Shown in pieces: positions 1-6,954 of a stretch of DNA of 17,426 bases (positions within the stretch are counted from its first letter, which is position 1; the number at the start of each line of letters is the position of its first letter). A program made the translations under genes and the position numbers. The notes below the pieces were generated by a model. That model saw nothing but the letters and a program-made list of their open reading frames with translations, was not told where the DNA came from and did not search any database. The DNA lies in contig JACQRZ010000050.1 of the NCBI GenBank assembly GCA_016206235.1, positions 1 to 17,426 on the forward strand. Direction: 5' to 3'. The DNA is from Candidatus Uhrbacteria bacterium (lineage in GTDB: Bacteria > Patescibacteriota > Patescibacteriia > JACQRZ01).

Positions 1-72
1 GCTTGATTCTTTTTTGCGCCTCTGCTATCCTTCTCATCAATATCTCGTAATCAAGCACTAATCACTACAAAC

Positions 73-78
73 TATAAA
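73..78 (+). promoter_or_regulatory. Candidate -10 box of ndk
   Basis: TATAAA lies 8 bases before the ndk ATG. If used, transcription would begin at or next to the start codon, giving a leaderless message. No Shine-Dalgarno sequence is visible in front of this ATG. The region is AT-rich and no clear -35 box is seen, so the call is weak alone. It gains some support from similar spacing upstream of the prs and GIY-YIG genes. Confidence 0.3.
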
Positions 79-86
79 CTAATGAT

Positions 87-641
87 ATGACTATCTCAGA
101 TGAAAAAACACTCCTCCTTTTTAAGGCAGATTGTTTGAACCGAGGATTGGTTGGCGAGTGCATCAAGCGTTTTGAAGAACATGGTTTTAAAATCCGCGGG
201 CTTAAAATGTTGCGTGCAACCGAAGAGCAGATGCGAAAGCATTACGGCGGGGGAGAAGAGTGGGTGCGCAGCCTGGGCCAACGTACACTCGATGACCTCG
301 CGCGTTATGGCAAAGACCCAATGCAAGAAGTGGGATCAACCGACACGCTTGTTGTTGGAAAGATCGTTCTTGAATGGCTCATCTCTTATATGCTGACAAC
401 ACCGCTTATCGCCATGGTTGTGAGCGGACCCAATGCCGTTGAGATGGGACGCAAGATTGTTGGAAACACCATTCCGCAAAAAGCCGATGTCGGTTCAATC
501 CGCGGAGATTTTTCTATCGATTCGCCGATGCTTGCAACTCTTGAGAAGAGAGCTATAAAGAATTTGATTCACGCGTCTGGCAACAGAGAAGAGGCAGAAG
601 CCGAAGTAAGCCACTGGTTTACACCAGAGGAACTTTATTAA
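87..641 (+). CDS. ndk: Nucleoside diphosphate kinase, long form
   Basis: Nucleoside diphosphate kinase transfers the gamma-phosphate of ATP to NDPs through a phosphohistidine, balancing cytosolic NTP and dNTP pools. The 184-residue product opens with the family's first strand (LLLFKADCLNRGLVGE, about 9-24; the usual KPD is KAD here). It carries the SGPNAVEMGRKIVG block (113-126), the IRGDFSID block (138-145) and the active-site segment NLIHAS, with the likely catalytic histidine at H162. Typical bacterial enzymes have about 140-150 residues. The extra length lies mostly around residues 54-100, between the first helical region and the central strand. No Shine-Dalgarno sequence precedes the ATG, and an ATG five bases upstream runs straight into a stop. 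An AT-rich palindromic repeat follows the stop. The family call is firm; whether this long form is fully active is inferred. Confidence 0.93.
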   Translation: MTISDEKTLLLFKADCLNRGLVGECIKRFEEHGFKIRGLKMLRATEEQMRKHYGGGEEWVRSLGQRTLDDLARYGKDPMQEVGSTDTLVVGKIVLEWLISYMLTTPLIAMVVSGPNAVEMGRKIVGNTIPQKADVGSIRGDFSIDSPMLATLEKRAIKNLIHASGNREEAEAEVSHWFTPEELY

Positions 642-737
642 TATCTAATACCCAATATCCAATTTCCAACGAATTCCAAAACTTACAGTTTAAACATTAT
701 AAGTTATTTGGAAATTGGGAATTAGAAATTGGAAATT
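642..737. repeat. AT-rich imperfect palindrome, copy 1 (ndk-alr)
   Basis: This intergenic stretch is one extended imperfect inverted repeat. CCAATTTCCAA at 659-669 is exactly complementary to TTGGAAATTGG at 708-718. Inside it, CCAAAACTTA near 676 pairs with TAAGTTATTTGG near 701 around a GTTTAAAC centre. Further CCAATA- and ATTGG-rich segments lie outside the arms. Related sequence occurs at 2904-2990, 3591-3688 and 8621-8660. It could be a non-autonomous repeat, a transcript-end hairpin, or both. Confidence 0.75.
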
Positions 738-743
738 TATTAC

Positions 744-1883
744 ATGCGTTCGATTTTTCGAAAACTTCGAAGGAGCCGCTTTTCCTACAAGCCTCTTGTC
801 GAAGTTTTTATTTATGCGAGCGCGCTGCGGCATAATTACTCATTTTTTCAGAACAGGAAACAGGGACTTTCAGTTGCGCCTGTTCTCAAAAGCAACGCCT
901 ATGGCCACGGGCTCGTAAATGTTGCGCAGGTGGTTGATACGTTGAGCGCTCCGTTTCTTGCGGTTGATTCGTATTTTGAGGCGCTCGTTTTGCGCAATGA
1001 AGGCATCCGTTCGCCACTCCTTGTCATAGGCTATACGCCACAGGAAAACATCGAACGAAGCCGACTCAAGAAAATCTTTTTTACGATCGTAAGTCTCGAC
1101 GAGCTTGAAGTGCTGTCACGCACGCTTTCGGTGTCACGGACGTTTCATCTCAAAGTTGACACTGGTATGCGTCGCCAAGGCATAGGATGTGCCGATATTT
1201 CTAAAGCCGCTTTACTTGTCAAAAAAAATCCAAACATTATTCTTGACGGTCTATGCTCGCATTTTGCCGATGCTGATGGCCAGAGCACTGTTTTTACACG
1301 GGAACAAATACAGAAATGGAATGAAGCGGTTCGTTTTTTTCGTAAAGAGTTTCCAGCTCTTTCGTATTACCACATATCGCAGACTGCAGGCGTTGAGTAT
1401 GCACAAGAGTGTGATGCCAATGTGCTTCGTTTGGGTCTTGGTCTCTACGGTATGACAACTAATCCTCGAGAAGACGACCAATTATTACGTCCTGCACTTG
1501 AGATGCGCTCCATACTTGCAACATTGCGACAGATTTCAAGCGGAGAAAAAGTGGGTTACAATATCACATTTCAGGCCGAACGGAACATGAAAATAGCAAC
1601 AGTCCCCGTTGGGTACTATGAAGGCATTGATCGACGGTTATCCAGTAAGGGTTCGTTTATGATAGGCGATACGCCGTGCCCTATTGTTGGCCGCGTAAGC
1701 ATGAACATTACATCCATCGATGTGTCGGCAGTATCATCAGCTAAACTCGGCATGCCTGTAACCATTATAAGTTCGCAAAAAAAAGACGCCAACTCCGTTG
1801 AACAGTTTGCTGTTCTTTGTGGCGCAATACCCTACGAACTACTTGTACGGATTCCTTCGCAGCTTCGAAGAACGCTCGTTTAG
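744..1883 (+). CDS. alr: Alanine racemase
   Basis: This PLP-dependent enzyme interconverts L- and D-alanine and supplies D-alanine for peptidoglycan in the cytosol. Seen in the 379-residue product: the PLP-lysine motif VLKSNAYGHG (K49); KVDTGMRRQGIG (137-148), matching the family's KxDTGMxRxG; RLGLGLYGM (229-237); GYNITF (271-276); the catalytic tyrosine region VPVGYYEGIDRRLS (Y291); and CPIVGRVSMN (312-321). The usual aspartate after the last methionine is asparagine. Length is normal for the family. An in-frame TTG at 729 would add five residues but lies inside the upstream repeat, so the ATG at 744 is preferred. The 3' end overlaps the convergent histidine kinase gene by four bases, and no terminator is visible between them. 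Confidence 0.93.
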   Translation: MRSIFRKLRRSRFSYKPLVEVFIYASALRHNYSFFQNRKQGLSVAPVLKSNAYGHGLVNVAQVVDTLSAPFLAVDSYFEALVLRNEGIRSPLLVIGYTPQENIERSRLKKIFFTIVSLDELEVLSRTLSVSRTFHLKVDTGMRRQGIGCADISKAALLVKKNPNIILDGLCSHFADADGQSTVFTREQIQKWNEAVRFFRKEFPALSYYHISQTAGVEYAQECDANVLRLGLGLYGMTTNPREDDQLLRPALEMRSILATLRQISSGEKVGYNITFQAERNMKIATVPVGYYEGIDRRLSSKGSFMIGDTPCPIVGRVSMNITSIDVSAVSSAKLGMPVTIISSQKKDANSVEQFAVLCGAIPYELLVRIPSQLRRTLV

Positions 1884-2902
1884 ACCAACATTCGCACGCC
1901 GTCGCGCTGTTTCATTCCTTGGAGAGGAATAGAAACATAAAAGGTTGTGCCGCTATTTTCTTGTGAGTCGAACCAAATTTCACACCCTGATTGCTCAAGG
2001 ATAAGCTTCACCAAATGCAGTCCGAGGCCATTGCCCGTGGTGTCACGTTCACGGACATTATCAGCTCGAAAGAGTTTCGTGAAAATGTTGTCATGCTGCG
2101 CTTTTGGTATGCCGTATCCTGTATCGGTAATCTGTATAACAAGGTCATTGTCTCCTTTACGCGTTTCAAGTGTGATGATGCCTCTGTCAGGAGTGTAATG
2201 TATGGCATTTGAGATTAGGTTTTCCAAAACAATATGCAGAAGTTTTTGATCAATGGAGAGAAGTGGTTGGCGGGGATCAACCGTTTTTTTCAAACACAGT
2301 TTTTTTGCCCTGATAATAGGCACAAACTCCTTGAGCACGTCTTCAAGCAGGCGTTTTACTTTAATTGGCTCCGGTTCAATTGAAAATGTTGCGAGTTCAA
2401 TTCGGGAAATATTAAGAAGCGCATTCACGAGCTCGGTCATGCGCGTACTACTTTGATAGATTTCTTGGAGGTATTTTTTTTGGTCGCGCGTGAGTTTGCC
2501 GGCATCTCCCGAGAGAAGCATCTCCGTATACCAGTTGATTGTAGCAAGCGGCGTGCGTAACTGATGCGATGCAAGAGAGACAAACTCATCTTTTGCCGTC
2601 TCTATTTCTTGCTCCTTTTTTTTGATTGAACGCTCTCCAGCTTTGAGCGTTTCATCAACTACAGCTATTTTTTTTCGAGCTCGCGAAAAAGAGGTGAGAA
2701 GCGTGGAGAGGAGGACGAATAGTAATATATCGAGCGCTATGCCTACAATAAGCACAAGTAACGGAAGCCAGCCAAGGGAAAACGTCAGGTTCCGAGAAAA
2801 GAGCCAGGTGACATAGGTGCTGCCGGCTGCAATACAAAAAACAATGCAGGCAAGCCAACATTCCTTCAATATAAGCAATTGTGAGTACTTTTTAAAATAC
2901 AT
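1880..2902 (-). CDS. Membrane sensor histidine kinase
   Basis: This is a sensor kinase that would autophosphorylate on histidine and pass the phosphate to a response regulator. Two hydrophobic segments (about 14-35 and 43-70) are joined by only a few residues, so there is almost no extracytoplasmic sensor domain. That resembles intramembrane-sensing kinases. A charged, probably coiled linker (74-105) leads to the HisKA helix with ASHQLRTPL (phosphoacceptor H113). The ATP-binding domain has the N box LISNAIHYTP (N232), DTGYGIP (260-266) and GNGLGLHLVK (290-299). All key residues are present. It is the last gene of the minus-strand pilus region, separated from the pilin by a terminator and an AT-rich palindrome. 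No regulator gene is adjacent, but a single-domain receiver lies at the other end of the pilus cluster. Pairing with it is inferred. Confidence 0.92.
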   Translation of the reverse strand: MYFKKYSQLLILKECWLACIVFCIAAGSTYVTWLFSRNLTFSLGWLPLLVLIVGIALDILLFVLLSTLLTSFSRARKKIAVVDETLKAGERSIKKKEQEIETAKDEFVSLASHQLRTPLATINWYTEMLLSGDAGKLTRDQKKYLQEIYQSSTRMTELVNALLNISRIELATFSIEPEPIKVKRLLEDVLKEFVPIIRAKKLCLKKTVDPRQPLLSIDQKLLHIVLENLISNAIHYTPDRGIITLETRKGDNDLVIQITDTGYGIPKAQHDNIFTKLFRADNVRERDTTGNGLGLHLVKLILEQSGCEIWFDSQENSGTTFYVSIPLQGMKQRDGVRMLV

Positions 2903-2903
2903 T

Positions 2904-2990
2904 TTTTAATTTCCAATTACCATTTTCCAAATAAATCTTAAACTTTAAAAATTTTAAAGTTACGGGTTAATTGAAAATTGGGTTTGGACA
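2904..2990. repeat. AT-rich imperfect palindrome, copy 2
   Basis: This copy lies immediately upstream of the histidine kinase. Its centre is a perfect inverted repeat: AACTTTAAAA (2941-2950), one base, then TTTTAAAGTT (2952-2961). The outer parts again carry CCAATTACCATTTTCCAA on the left and TTGAAAATTGGGTTTGG on the right, which pair imperfectly. The kinase promoter, if it has its own, would have to lie in or beside this repeat. Confidence 0.7.
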
Positions 2991-3016
2991 TTATTGACAA
3001 CTATTCTTAATACTAT

Positions 3017-3045
3017 AAAAGGGCGTATTGAAGAGAATACGCCCT
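3017..3045 (-). terminator. Intrinsic terminator after the major pilin gene
   Basis: A perfect 10-bp stem, AGGGCGTATT (3020-3029) and AATACGCCCT (3036-3045), has a six-base loop and is followed on the minus strand by TTTT and more AT-rich sequence. It begins 11 bases past the pilin stop, so it should end the pilin transcript before the histidine kinase gene. The T-run is short and some read-through is possible. Confidence 0.85.
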
Positions 3046-3056
3046 CCCAGTATTTA

Positions 3057-3533
3057 TTATCGAGTAACCGAAATCGTTGCTCCTTGTTCAGCGCCTGTCG
3101 CGCAAACTGTAACGCGGCTGTTGGCGCTTTTCACGACGGTGTATCCTGTACCGTTTGTCGATGACGTGCTTGGGTCTGCTGGCATCGATGTAAGATATTT
3201 TTGGTTCGTTGTAAGCACTGAGAGATCAACAAGATTTGCGCAGTTGCCACCGGTTTTACAGATTTCATTCGTTGCGCCTGAGCAGGTAGCAGATTGGACA
3301 ATGCTTGCAGGGAGTGTACCTGTAGTATCTAGCGAGTATTGATAAATGGCATTGAGAATGGTATTGACGTCTGCGCGGCGTTGGGCATTGCGCGTGTCGC
3401 CAAGTTGCTTGCCTGGGTTGATAGCGACAATGACAATGCCTGCCAAAATCGCAATAGCAGCAACCACAAGAAGGATTTCAAGAAGCGTAAACCCTCTAGA
3501 GTGTGTGATCCTAAAATTCATACGTCGTTTCAT
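3057..3533 (-). CDS. Type IV major pilin-like prepilin
   Basis: This is a pilin precursor with a short basic leader ending SRG, then the mature start FTLLEILLVVAAIAILAGIV. Prepilin peptidase would cut between G14 and F15 and methylate F15. The glutamate at mature position 5 (E19), needed for subunit assembly, is present. A 20-residue hydrophobic helix is followed by a soluble head domain. C84, C92, C98 and C144 could form two disulfides. The segment NAQRRADVNTILNAIYQYS and a later YLTSMPADPS are typical of small Gram-positive-like or CPR pilins. It has a likely promoter and a strong terminator of its own, unlike the minor pilins upstream, which suits the most abundant subunit. A second ATG four codons in (3521) would shorten the leader to ten residues. 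No Shine-Dalgarno sequence supports either start. Confidence 0.88.
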   Translation of the reverse strand: MKRRMNFRITHSRGFTLLEILLVVAAIAILAGIVIVAINPGKQLGDTRNAQRRADVNTILNAIYQYSLDTTGTLPASIVQSATCSGATNEICKTGGNCANLVDLSVLTTNQKYLTSMPADPSTSSTNGTGYTVVKSANSRVTVCATGAEQGATISVTR

Positions 3534-3566
3534 TAGAAATTAATAGTAAGTACATTACTGTCTGAT

Positions 3567-3575
3567 AGTATAGCA
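3567..3575 (-). promoter_or_regulatory. Extended -10 promoter of the major pilin gene
   Basis: TGCTATACT on the minus strand fits an extended -10 (TGn plus TATAAT-like hexamer). It lies 33 bases before the pilin ATG, predicting a leader of roughly 25 bases. No good -35 box is seen, as expected for extended -10 promoters. The same nine bases occur before the response regulator and GIY-YIG genes. Confidence 0.6.
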
Positions 3576-3590
3576 CAACAGCTATAAATA

Positions 3591-3688
3591 CCTAATTCCC
3601 AATATCCAATATCCAATTAATGACCAATGTTAAAATTTTAAACTGTTTGGAATTTAAAGGTTATTTGGCAATTGGAATGAGGAATTAT
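3591..3688. repeat. AT-rich imperfect palindrome, copy 3
   Basis: The left part CCTAATTCCCAATATCCAAT and the right part around TTTGGCAATTGGAATGAGGAATT are imperfectly complementary, around a TTAAAATTTTAA centre. It fills the gap between the last minor pilin gene and the major pilin promoter. No intrinsic terminator of the usual GC-rich kind is seen after the minor pilin operon, so this repeat may end that transcript. Confidence 0.7.
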
Positions 3689-3695
3689 TTTTGAT

Positions 3696-4124
3696 TTAGA
3701 AGTCTTTTTCTTGCCATGATGATACAGTAAGCGACGGTTGAAGTTGGGAAAGTATTACTTCAGCTTTTCGAATAACATCGCCAACTGTTCCCGTTGTGTG
3801 AATAGTTGTGGTATTTCCAACCGTTTGAATAGGATATATTTGGCAGGTGTTGCCGGCAAAGGTATATGGTTCGTTTCCCCCATAGCCTTGCGAGAGGCGA
3901 AGTTCGTTGAGCGCGTGCTCGGCACAGGCGTTTGCAAGCGCTTTTGCCTGGTGTGATTGTTGGAGAGAAAGGCTGGTGCGCGATGCTCCAACGCCAAACA
4001 CAAGAAGAGAGAGTGTGATTGCCGTGCCGATCGCACCAACAATCAGTACACCCAGAAGAGTAACAAATCCTTTACTTGCGAAGCGAGGCTGTTGCATAAA
4101 ACGTTTTGCTGTATTCATATTCAT
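3696..4124 (-). CDS. Minor pilin-like protein, PilX-type
   Basis: This 142-residue protein has a prepilin-like N-terminus: the basic segment RFASKG, then FVTLLGVLIVGAIGTAITLSLLVFGV, with predicted cleavage between G19 and F20. Mature position 5 is leucine instead of glutamate, as in tip-type minor pilins of the GspK class. After the helix comes AKALANACAEHALNEL (60-75), a pattern seen in PilX-like proteins. C67 and C94 may pair. The reading frame stays open to 4223, but the start at 4124 is preferred because GGAG lies six bases ahead of it and the upstream part duplicates coding sequence of the previous gene. Even so, it overlaps that gene by 53 bases. Co-transcription with the other minor pilins is likely. 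A role in pilus initiation is inferred. Confidence 0.78.
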   Translation of the reverse strand: MNMNTAKRFMQQPRFASKGFVTLLGVLIVGAIGTAITLSLLVFGVGASRTSLSLQQSHQAKALANACAEHALNELRLSQGYGGNEPYTFAGNTCQIYPIQTVGNTTTIHTTGTVGDVIRKAEVILSQLQPSLTVSSWQEKDF

Positions 4125-4569
4125 TTTTTGCTCCGGGATTAGCATGGGAAAGAGTAAACTGTATGCGAATGCTGTCTGGCGTTGAGACCTCTCCAAGATT
4201 AGTAAAGGTAAGTTGAGAAACAATGACGCGGTCGGAGGAGAGAGGAAGAGACGATTGAGCCCCCTCTGTTATCCGTAGAGATGTTCCAGACATATCAACG
4301 ACGCTTGGATTTTTTTCGGGGACAGGGGTAGTAAACGAGAGCGAAGAACCCGATACTCCTTTTGCTGGGACTTGCACAGAATCGGCATTTCGAAGCGATT
4401 GGGTAATAGATTGGATGATATGAGCACCAGTATGTTCAACTTCACTTATTGTCTGACCTTTGACTCGCGCACTTATAAGGAGTGAAAGAAAAAGAGATAT
4501 TACAAGCAAGATAGTGCCTGAGGCTGCAACAAAGAGTAGGGTTTCAATTACCGTGAAGCCTTTCTTCAT
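4072..4569 (-). CDS. Minor pilin-like protein, PilW/PulJ-type
   Basis: This 165-residue prepilin-like protein has a minimal leader: MKKG followed by FTVIETLLFVAASGTILLVISLFLSLLIS. Cleavage after G4 gives F5 as the first mature residue and E9 at mature position 5. The soluble part has no cysteine and is rich in serine and threonine, with alternating beta-strand-like stretches (SLSFTTPV, SLRITEG, RVIVSQLTFTNLG, SIRIQFTL). It starts eight bases after the preceding pilin gene and overlaps the next one, so translation is probably coupled. The subclass is a guess from order and size; the prepilin call itself is firm. Confidence 0.82.
   Translation of the reverse strand: MKKGFTVIETLLFVAASGTILLVISLFLSLLISARVKGQTISEVEHTGAHIIQSITQSLRNADSVQVPAKGVSGSSLSFTTPVPEKNPSVVDMSGTSLRITEGAQSSLPLSSDRVIVSQLTFTNLGEVSTPDSIRIQFTLSHANPGAKNEYEYSKTFYATASLRK
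4131..4134 (-). promoter_or_regulatory. Ribosome binding site that fixes the PilX-type start
   Basis: GGAG on the minus strand sits six bases before the ATG at 4124, inside the 3' end of the preceding gene. It is one of only two convincing Shine-Dalgarno sequences in the window. It favours this start over upstream in-frame ATGs. Confidence 0.6.
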
Positions 4570-4577
4570 AGCAAAAA

Positions 4578-5429
4578 TTAAAAAACAGTCACTGATTTAT
4601 TTGAGCCGTCGCTAAATCCGAATTCGATGGTAATTGTCTGCCCTGCCATAGATCCACTGAACTTGATGTTGTCTATTTCTTCATCTTCTTGAGACTCAAG
4701 GGTGTAGTCCTGAATATTAAGGAGAGTGCCGGAGTTTTGTGTGCCACTTGGCGTACCTGGCCCATTTTTGCTCCATATCGTTGTGGTGCCTATTCTTATA
4801 TTTTCAATCTTACGTGAGTTTTGCCATGATACAGTCATGGTTGTCATGGTTAGGGGCATGTTCATTGTATTACGTACGGTAATATTACGGAGTTCTTTGT
4901 TGTCGCCACTCAAGCTTGCTTGCGAAACGTCAATAACAGTGCCTTCAGCTTGCGTTTGCGAAAGCGCATGCCAGTCTGTCAGTACTGTATCAAGCGTAAG
5001 AGAGCCTTGTCGTTGAAGGTTTTGTTGCCAGGTAACTGTTGAACGAATCCGTTTCGTATTGGCATCTATGGAGGAAATATCAATCTGTCGGGTAAAGCCA
5101 TTCGTCACATCAGGCGCTGCCACGAGTCCCCATTGGTTGCCACTCATGGTGAGTCCATATGTTCCATCTACAAGATTCGACATTTGTTCATCTCGAAGTA
5201 TGCGGGTTGCCTCCAAGCTTTCTTCTGCTAAGAACGCAGCGCGGTTGCGCGTTCCAGCAAGTTGCATACTTTCTTGCCCATAGAGAAATGCGCCAACAAA
5301 GGTGGCAGCGAGCACGAGAAAAAGCGCACATGCCAAGATAATTTCTATGAGTGAAAATCCACGTCCAACTTTTATTTTATAAAACGTAGGCGGGCAGGCT
5401 TGCCTAATATGTAATCGTTCCTTTGACAT
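4578..5429 (-). CDS. Minor pilin-like protein with repeat-derived leader
   Basis: This 283-residue prepilin has the motif VGRG followed by FSLIEIILACALFLVLAATFVGAFLYG, with cleavage after G24 and E29 at mature position 5. The leader is unusually long. Its residues 11-15 (ACPPT) are encoded by a GC-rich 14-mer, 5386-5399, that recurs elsewhere in the window. After the helix, FLAEESLEATRILRDEQ resembles the PilV-like pattern, followed by a long beta-rich head. Near the C-terminus, a segment (about 175-283) with NITVRNTMNMPLTMTTMTVSW looks like an Ig-like or surface-exposed domain. Its start overlaps the end of the preceding pilin gene by 26 bases, and no other in-frame ATG, GTG or TTG lies before the pilin motif. 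The repeat may have rewritten the leader. Confidence 0.82.
   Translation of the reverse strand: MSKERLHIRQACPPTFYKIKVGRGFSLIEIILACALFLVLAATFVGAFLYGQESMQLAGTRNRAAFLAEESLEATRILRDEQMSNLVDGTYGLTMSGNQWGLVAAPDVTNGFTRQIDISSIDANTKRIRSTVTWQQNLQRQGSLTLDTVLTDWHALSQTQAEGTVIDVSQASLSGDNKELRNITVRNTMNMPLTMTTMTVSWQNSRKIENIRIGTTTIWSKNGPGTPSGTQNSGTLLNIQDYTLESQEDEEIDNIKFSGSMAGQTITIEFGFSDGSNKSVTVF
5386..5399. repeat. GC-rich 14-mer repeat inside pilin leader
   Basis: GTAGGCGGGCAGGC is identical to 9328-9341. A related sequence (AGGCGGGCA on the opposite strand) lies in the terminator near 9849-9857. Here it is read in frame and encodes ACPPT in the leader of a prepilin, just after the stop of the preceding gene. 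Confidence 0.7.
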
Positions 5430-5850
5430 TTATTGAGATATTTTTAGTATCGCCTGATGATGTAAGCGTGATGGTGATTGGCGCTTGAAGCTCTCCAGTA
5501 ATTTTTTGAAACACTAATTCAGTTTGTGAGAACTGAATGCTTGATGGAATGGTAAATGTTTCATCATACGCGGTGTTACGGTTCGCGTATGATGTGCCTT
5601 GGAAAACGGTAAGAAGGCCATTTTGGGCTGAAACGCCCCATTGCGAATCATTGCTGACTGCCCGCGAAAGGTTTTGCGCTCTATGGACAGCATGGGCAAG
5701 CGTGTTGGCAGTGACTTCCAAATCATTTTTGAGGTACAGCGCATGATAGGCCGGAGCCGCACTTGCCGTCATTATACCGATTAAGGCAATGGAAAGTATG
5801 ATTTCTATTAATGTAAAACCCCGCCGAGTTTGTAGAATATTTTTTCGCAT
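5404..5850 (-). CDS. Minor pilin-like protein, FimT/GspH-type
   Basis: This 148-residue prepilin has the leader MRKNILQTRRG, then FTLIEIILSIALIGIMTASAAPAY. Cleavage after G11 gives F12 and E16 at mature position 5. The downstream stretch VTANTLAHAVHRAQNLSRAVSNDSQWGVS closely resembles the FimT/GspH pattern, in which a helix rich in A, R and S leads to a strand ending WGV. The C-terminus ISINVKGTITY is strand-like. It lies 42 bases after pilC and opens the minor pilin series. AGGG lies six bases before the ATG, a weak ribosome site. In type II secretion and type IV pili, GspH/FimT joins a priming complex at the tip; that role here is inferred. Confidence 0.85.
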   Translation of the reverse strand: MRKNILQTRRGFTLIEIILSIALIGIMTASAAPAYHALYLKNDLEVTANTLAHAVHRAQNLSRAVSNDSQWGVSAQNGLLTVFQGTSYANRNTAYDETFTIPSSIQFSQTELVFQKITGELQAPITITLTSSGDTKNISINVKGTITY

Positions 5851-5892
5851 AGTATGCCCTAAAAACTATCAACTATAACCTATACACTCGCA

Positions 5893-6954
5893 TTATCTAT
5901 TGAGCCCGCCGATGAGGCTATAGATAGGCAGAATCACAGCCATAGCGACGCCGATAACGGCCGCCCATACAATAAAAAGCAATATAGGTTCAAGAATCAC
6001 GGCAATATTTTTTGTTGTGCCTTCTGTTTTATCTTCGAATATTTCACCAATGCGCAAAAATGTTTCCGGCAAGCGACCGGATTGTTCTCCTGCAACAATC
6101 ATTTGCTGAATGGGAGTAGGAATGAGCGCATTAATTTTTTGGTATGAGAGAAACGTTTTTTGAAACGAATGCCCTTGTTCGATTGAGAGGTAGAGTTTAG
6201 AATAAAACTTTTTGTACATATAAAAAGGTGCGGTATCGCGGAGCGACGCTATGGTATCCAAGATGGGAACACCTGCCTGAAGCATGCTGCCAAATACATA
6301 GCCGATACGCGCAAGCTCCACTTCTTGTACCATGGTGCCAAGACCAGGGAAACGAAAGATCAAAAACTGTCCCACAGCCTTTGTTTTAGGATAAAAAAAG
6401 AGCAGATATACCATACCTATAAGGAGTGCGACAAACAGCGGAATGGCAACAATGCCGTAGTGCCCTAGAAAGGAACCAATGCCAATGAGTACGCGTGTCA
6501 TCAATGGCAGTTCGAGTTTCAATTGGGCAAAGACGTTAGCGAGGTTTGGCAAGATAAACCACGCAACAGCAACACCAACAATGCCAGAGATAGAAAAGAT
6601 AAAAATAGGATACATGAGGGCAGACGTGAGCTTTCCGTGAAATGCGCGTTCTTTTTTTTGTTGCGTTGCAACAATCGTGAGATTTTCAAAGAGCTTTCCT
6701 GATTTTTCGCCAAGCCGAATAAGAGAAATGATGTGAGGTTTAAAGAGGTTTGTTTCTTCAAGTGCTCGATGAATAGGTTCTCCTTCTGAGATAGATTTTT
6801 TGAGCGCATGTAGTATTTCTTTCATGCGTTTTGAGCGTATATCCGACGAGATGGATTCAAGCGCAGAAAGAATATCCATGCCGGCTTCGCAAAGCATGAC
6901 AAGATTTTCAACAAAGTACTCGCGTTCCTTGCTTGTGCCAAAGGTGCCTTTCAT
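5893..6954 (-). CDS. pilC: Type IV pilus inner membrane platform protein PilC
   Basis: PilC/GspF is the polytopic platform through which the assembly ATPase drives pilin extraction from the membrane. The 353-residue protein has the usual two cytoplasmic helical repeats. The first carries LIRLGEKSGKLFENL (78-92) and the second IVAGEQSGRLPETF (286-299), each followed by membrane helices. Predicted segments are about 112-136, 165-188 and 317-346. It is somewhat shorter than the usual 400 residues because the N-terminal region before the first domain is brief. ATGA at 6951-6954 overlaps the pilB stop and the pilC start, so the two are translationally coupled, and the order pilB-pilC is standard for these systems. 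Confidence 0.93.
   Translation of the reverse strand: MKGTFGTSKEREYFVENLVMLCEAGMDILSALESISSDIRSKRMKEILHALKKSISEGEPIHRALEETNLFKPHIISLIRLGEKSGKLFENLTIVATQQKKERAFHGKLTSALMYPIFIFSISGIVGVAVAWFILPNLANVFAQLKLELPLMTRVLIGIGSFLGHYGIVAIPLFVALLIGMVYLLFFYPKTKAVGQFLIFRFPGLGTMVQEVELARIGYVFGSMLQAGVPILDTIASLRDTAPFYMYKKFYSKLYLSIEQGHSFQKTFLSYQKINALIPTPIQQMIVAGEQSGRLPETFLRIGEIFEDKTEGTTKNIAVILEPILLFIVWAAVIGVAMAVILPIYSLIGGLNR

Noticed and set aside
1..56. Eight-base inverted repeat GCTTGATT / AATCAAGC near the window start
   Set aside because: A 40-base spacing and short arms make chance likely, and the upstream context is missing. Nothing else is recognisable in the first 60 bases.
4125..4223. N-terminal extension of the PilX-type protein
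   Set aside because: It lies within the preceding gene, and the GGAG site plus the prepilin motif place the start at 4124.
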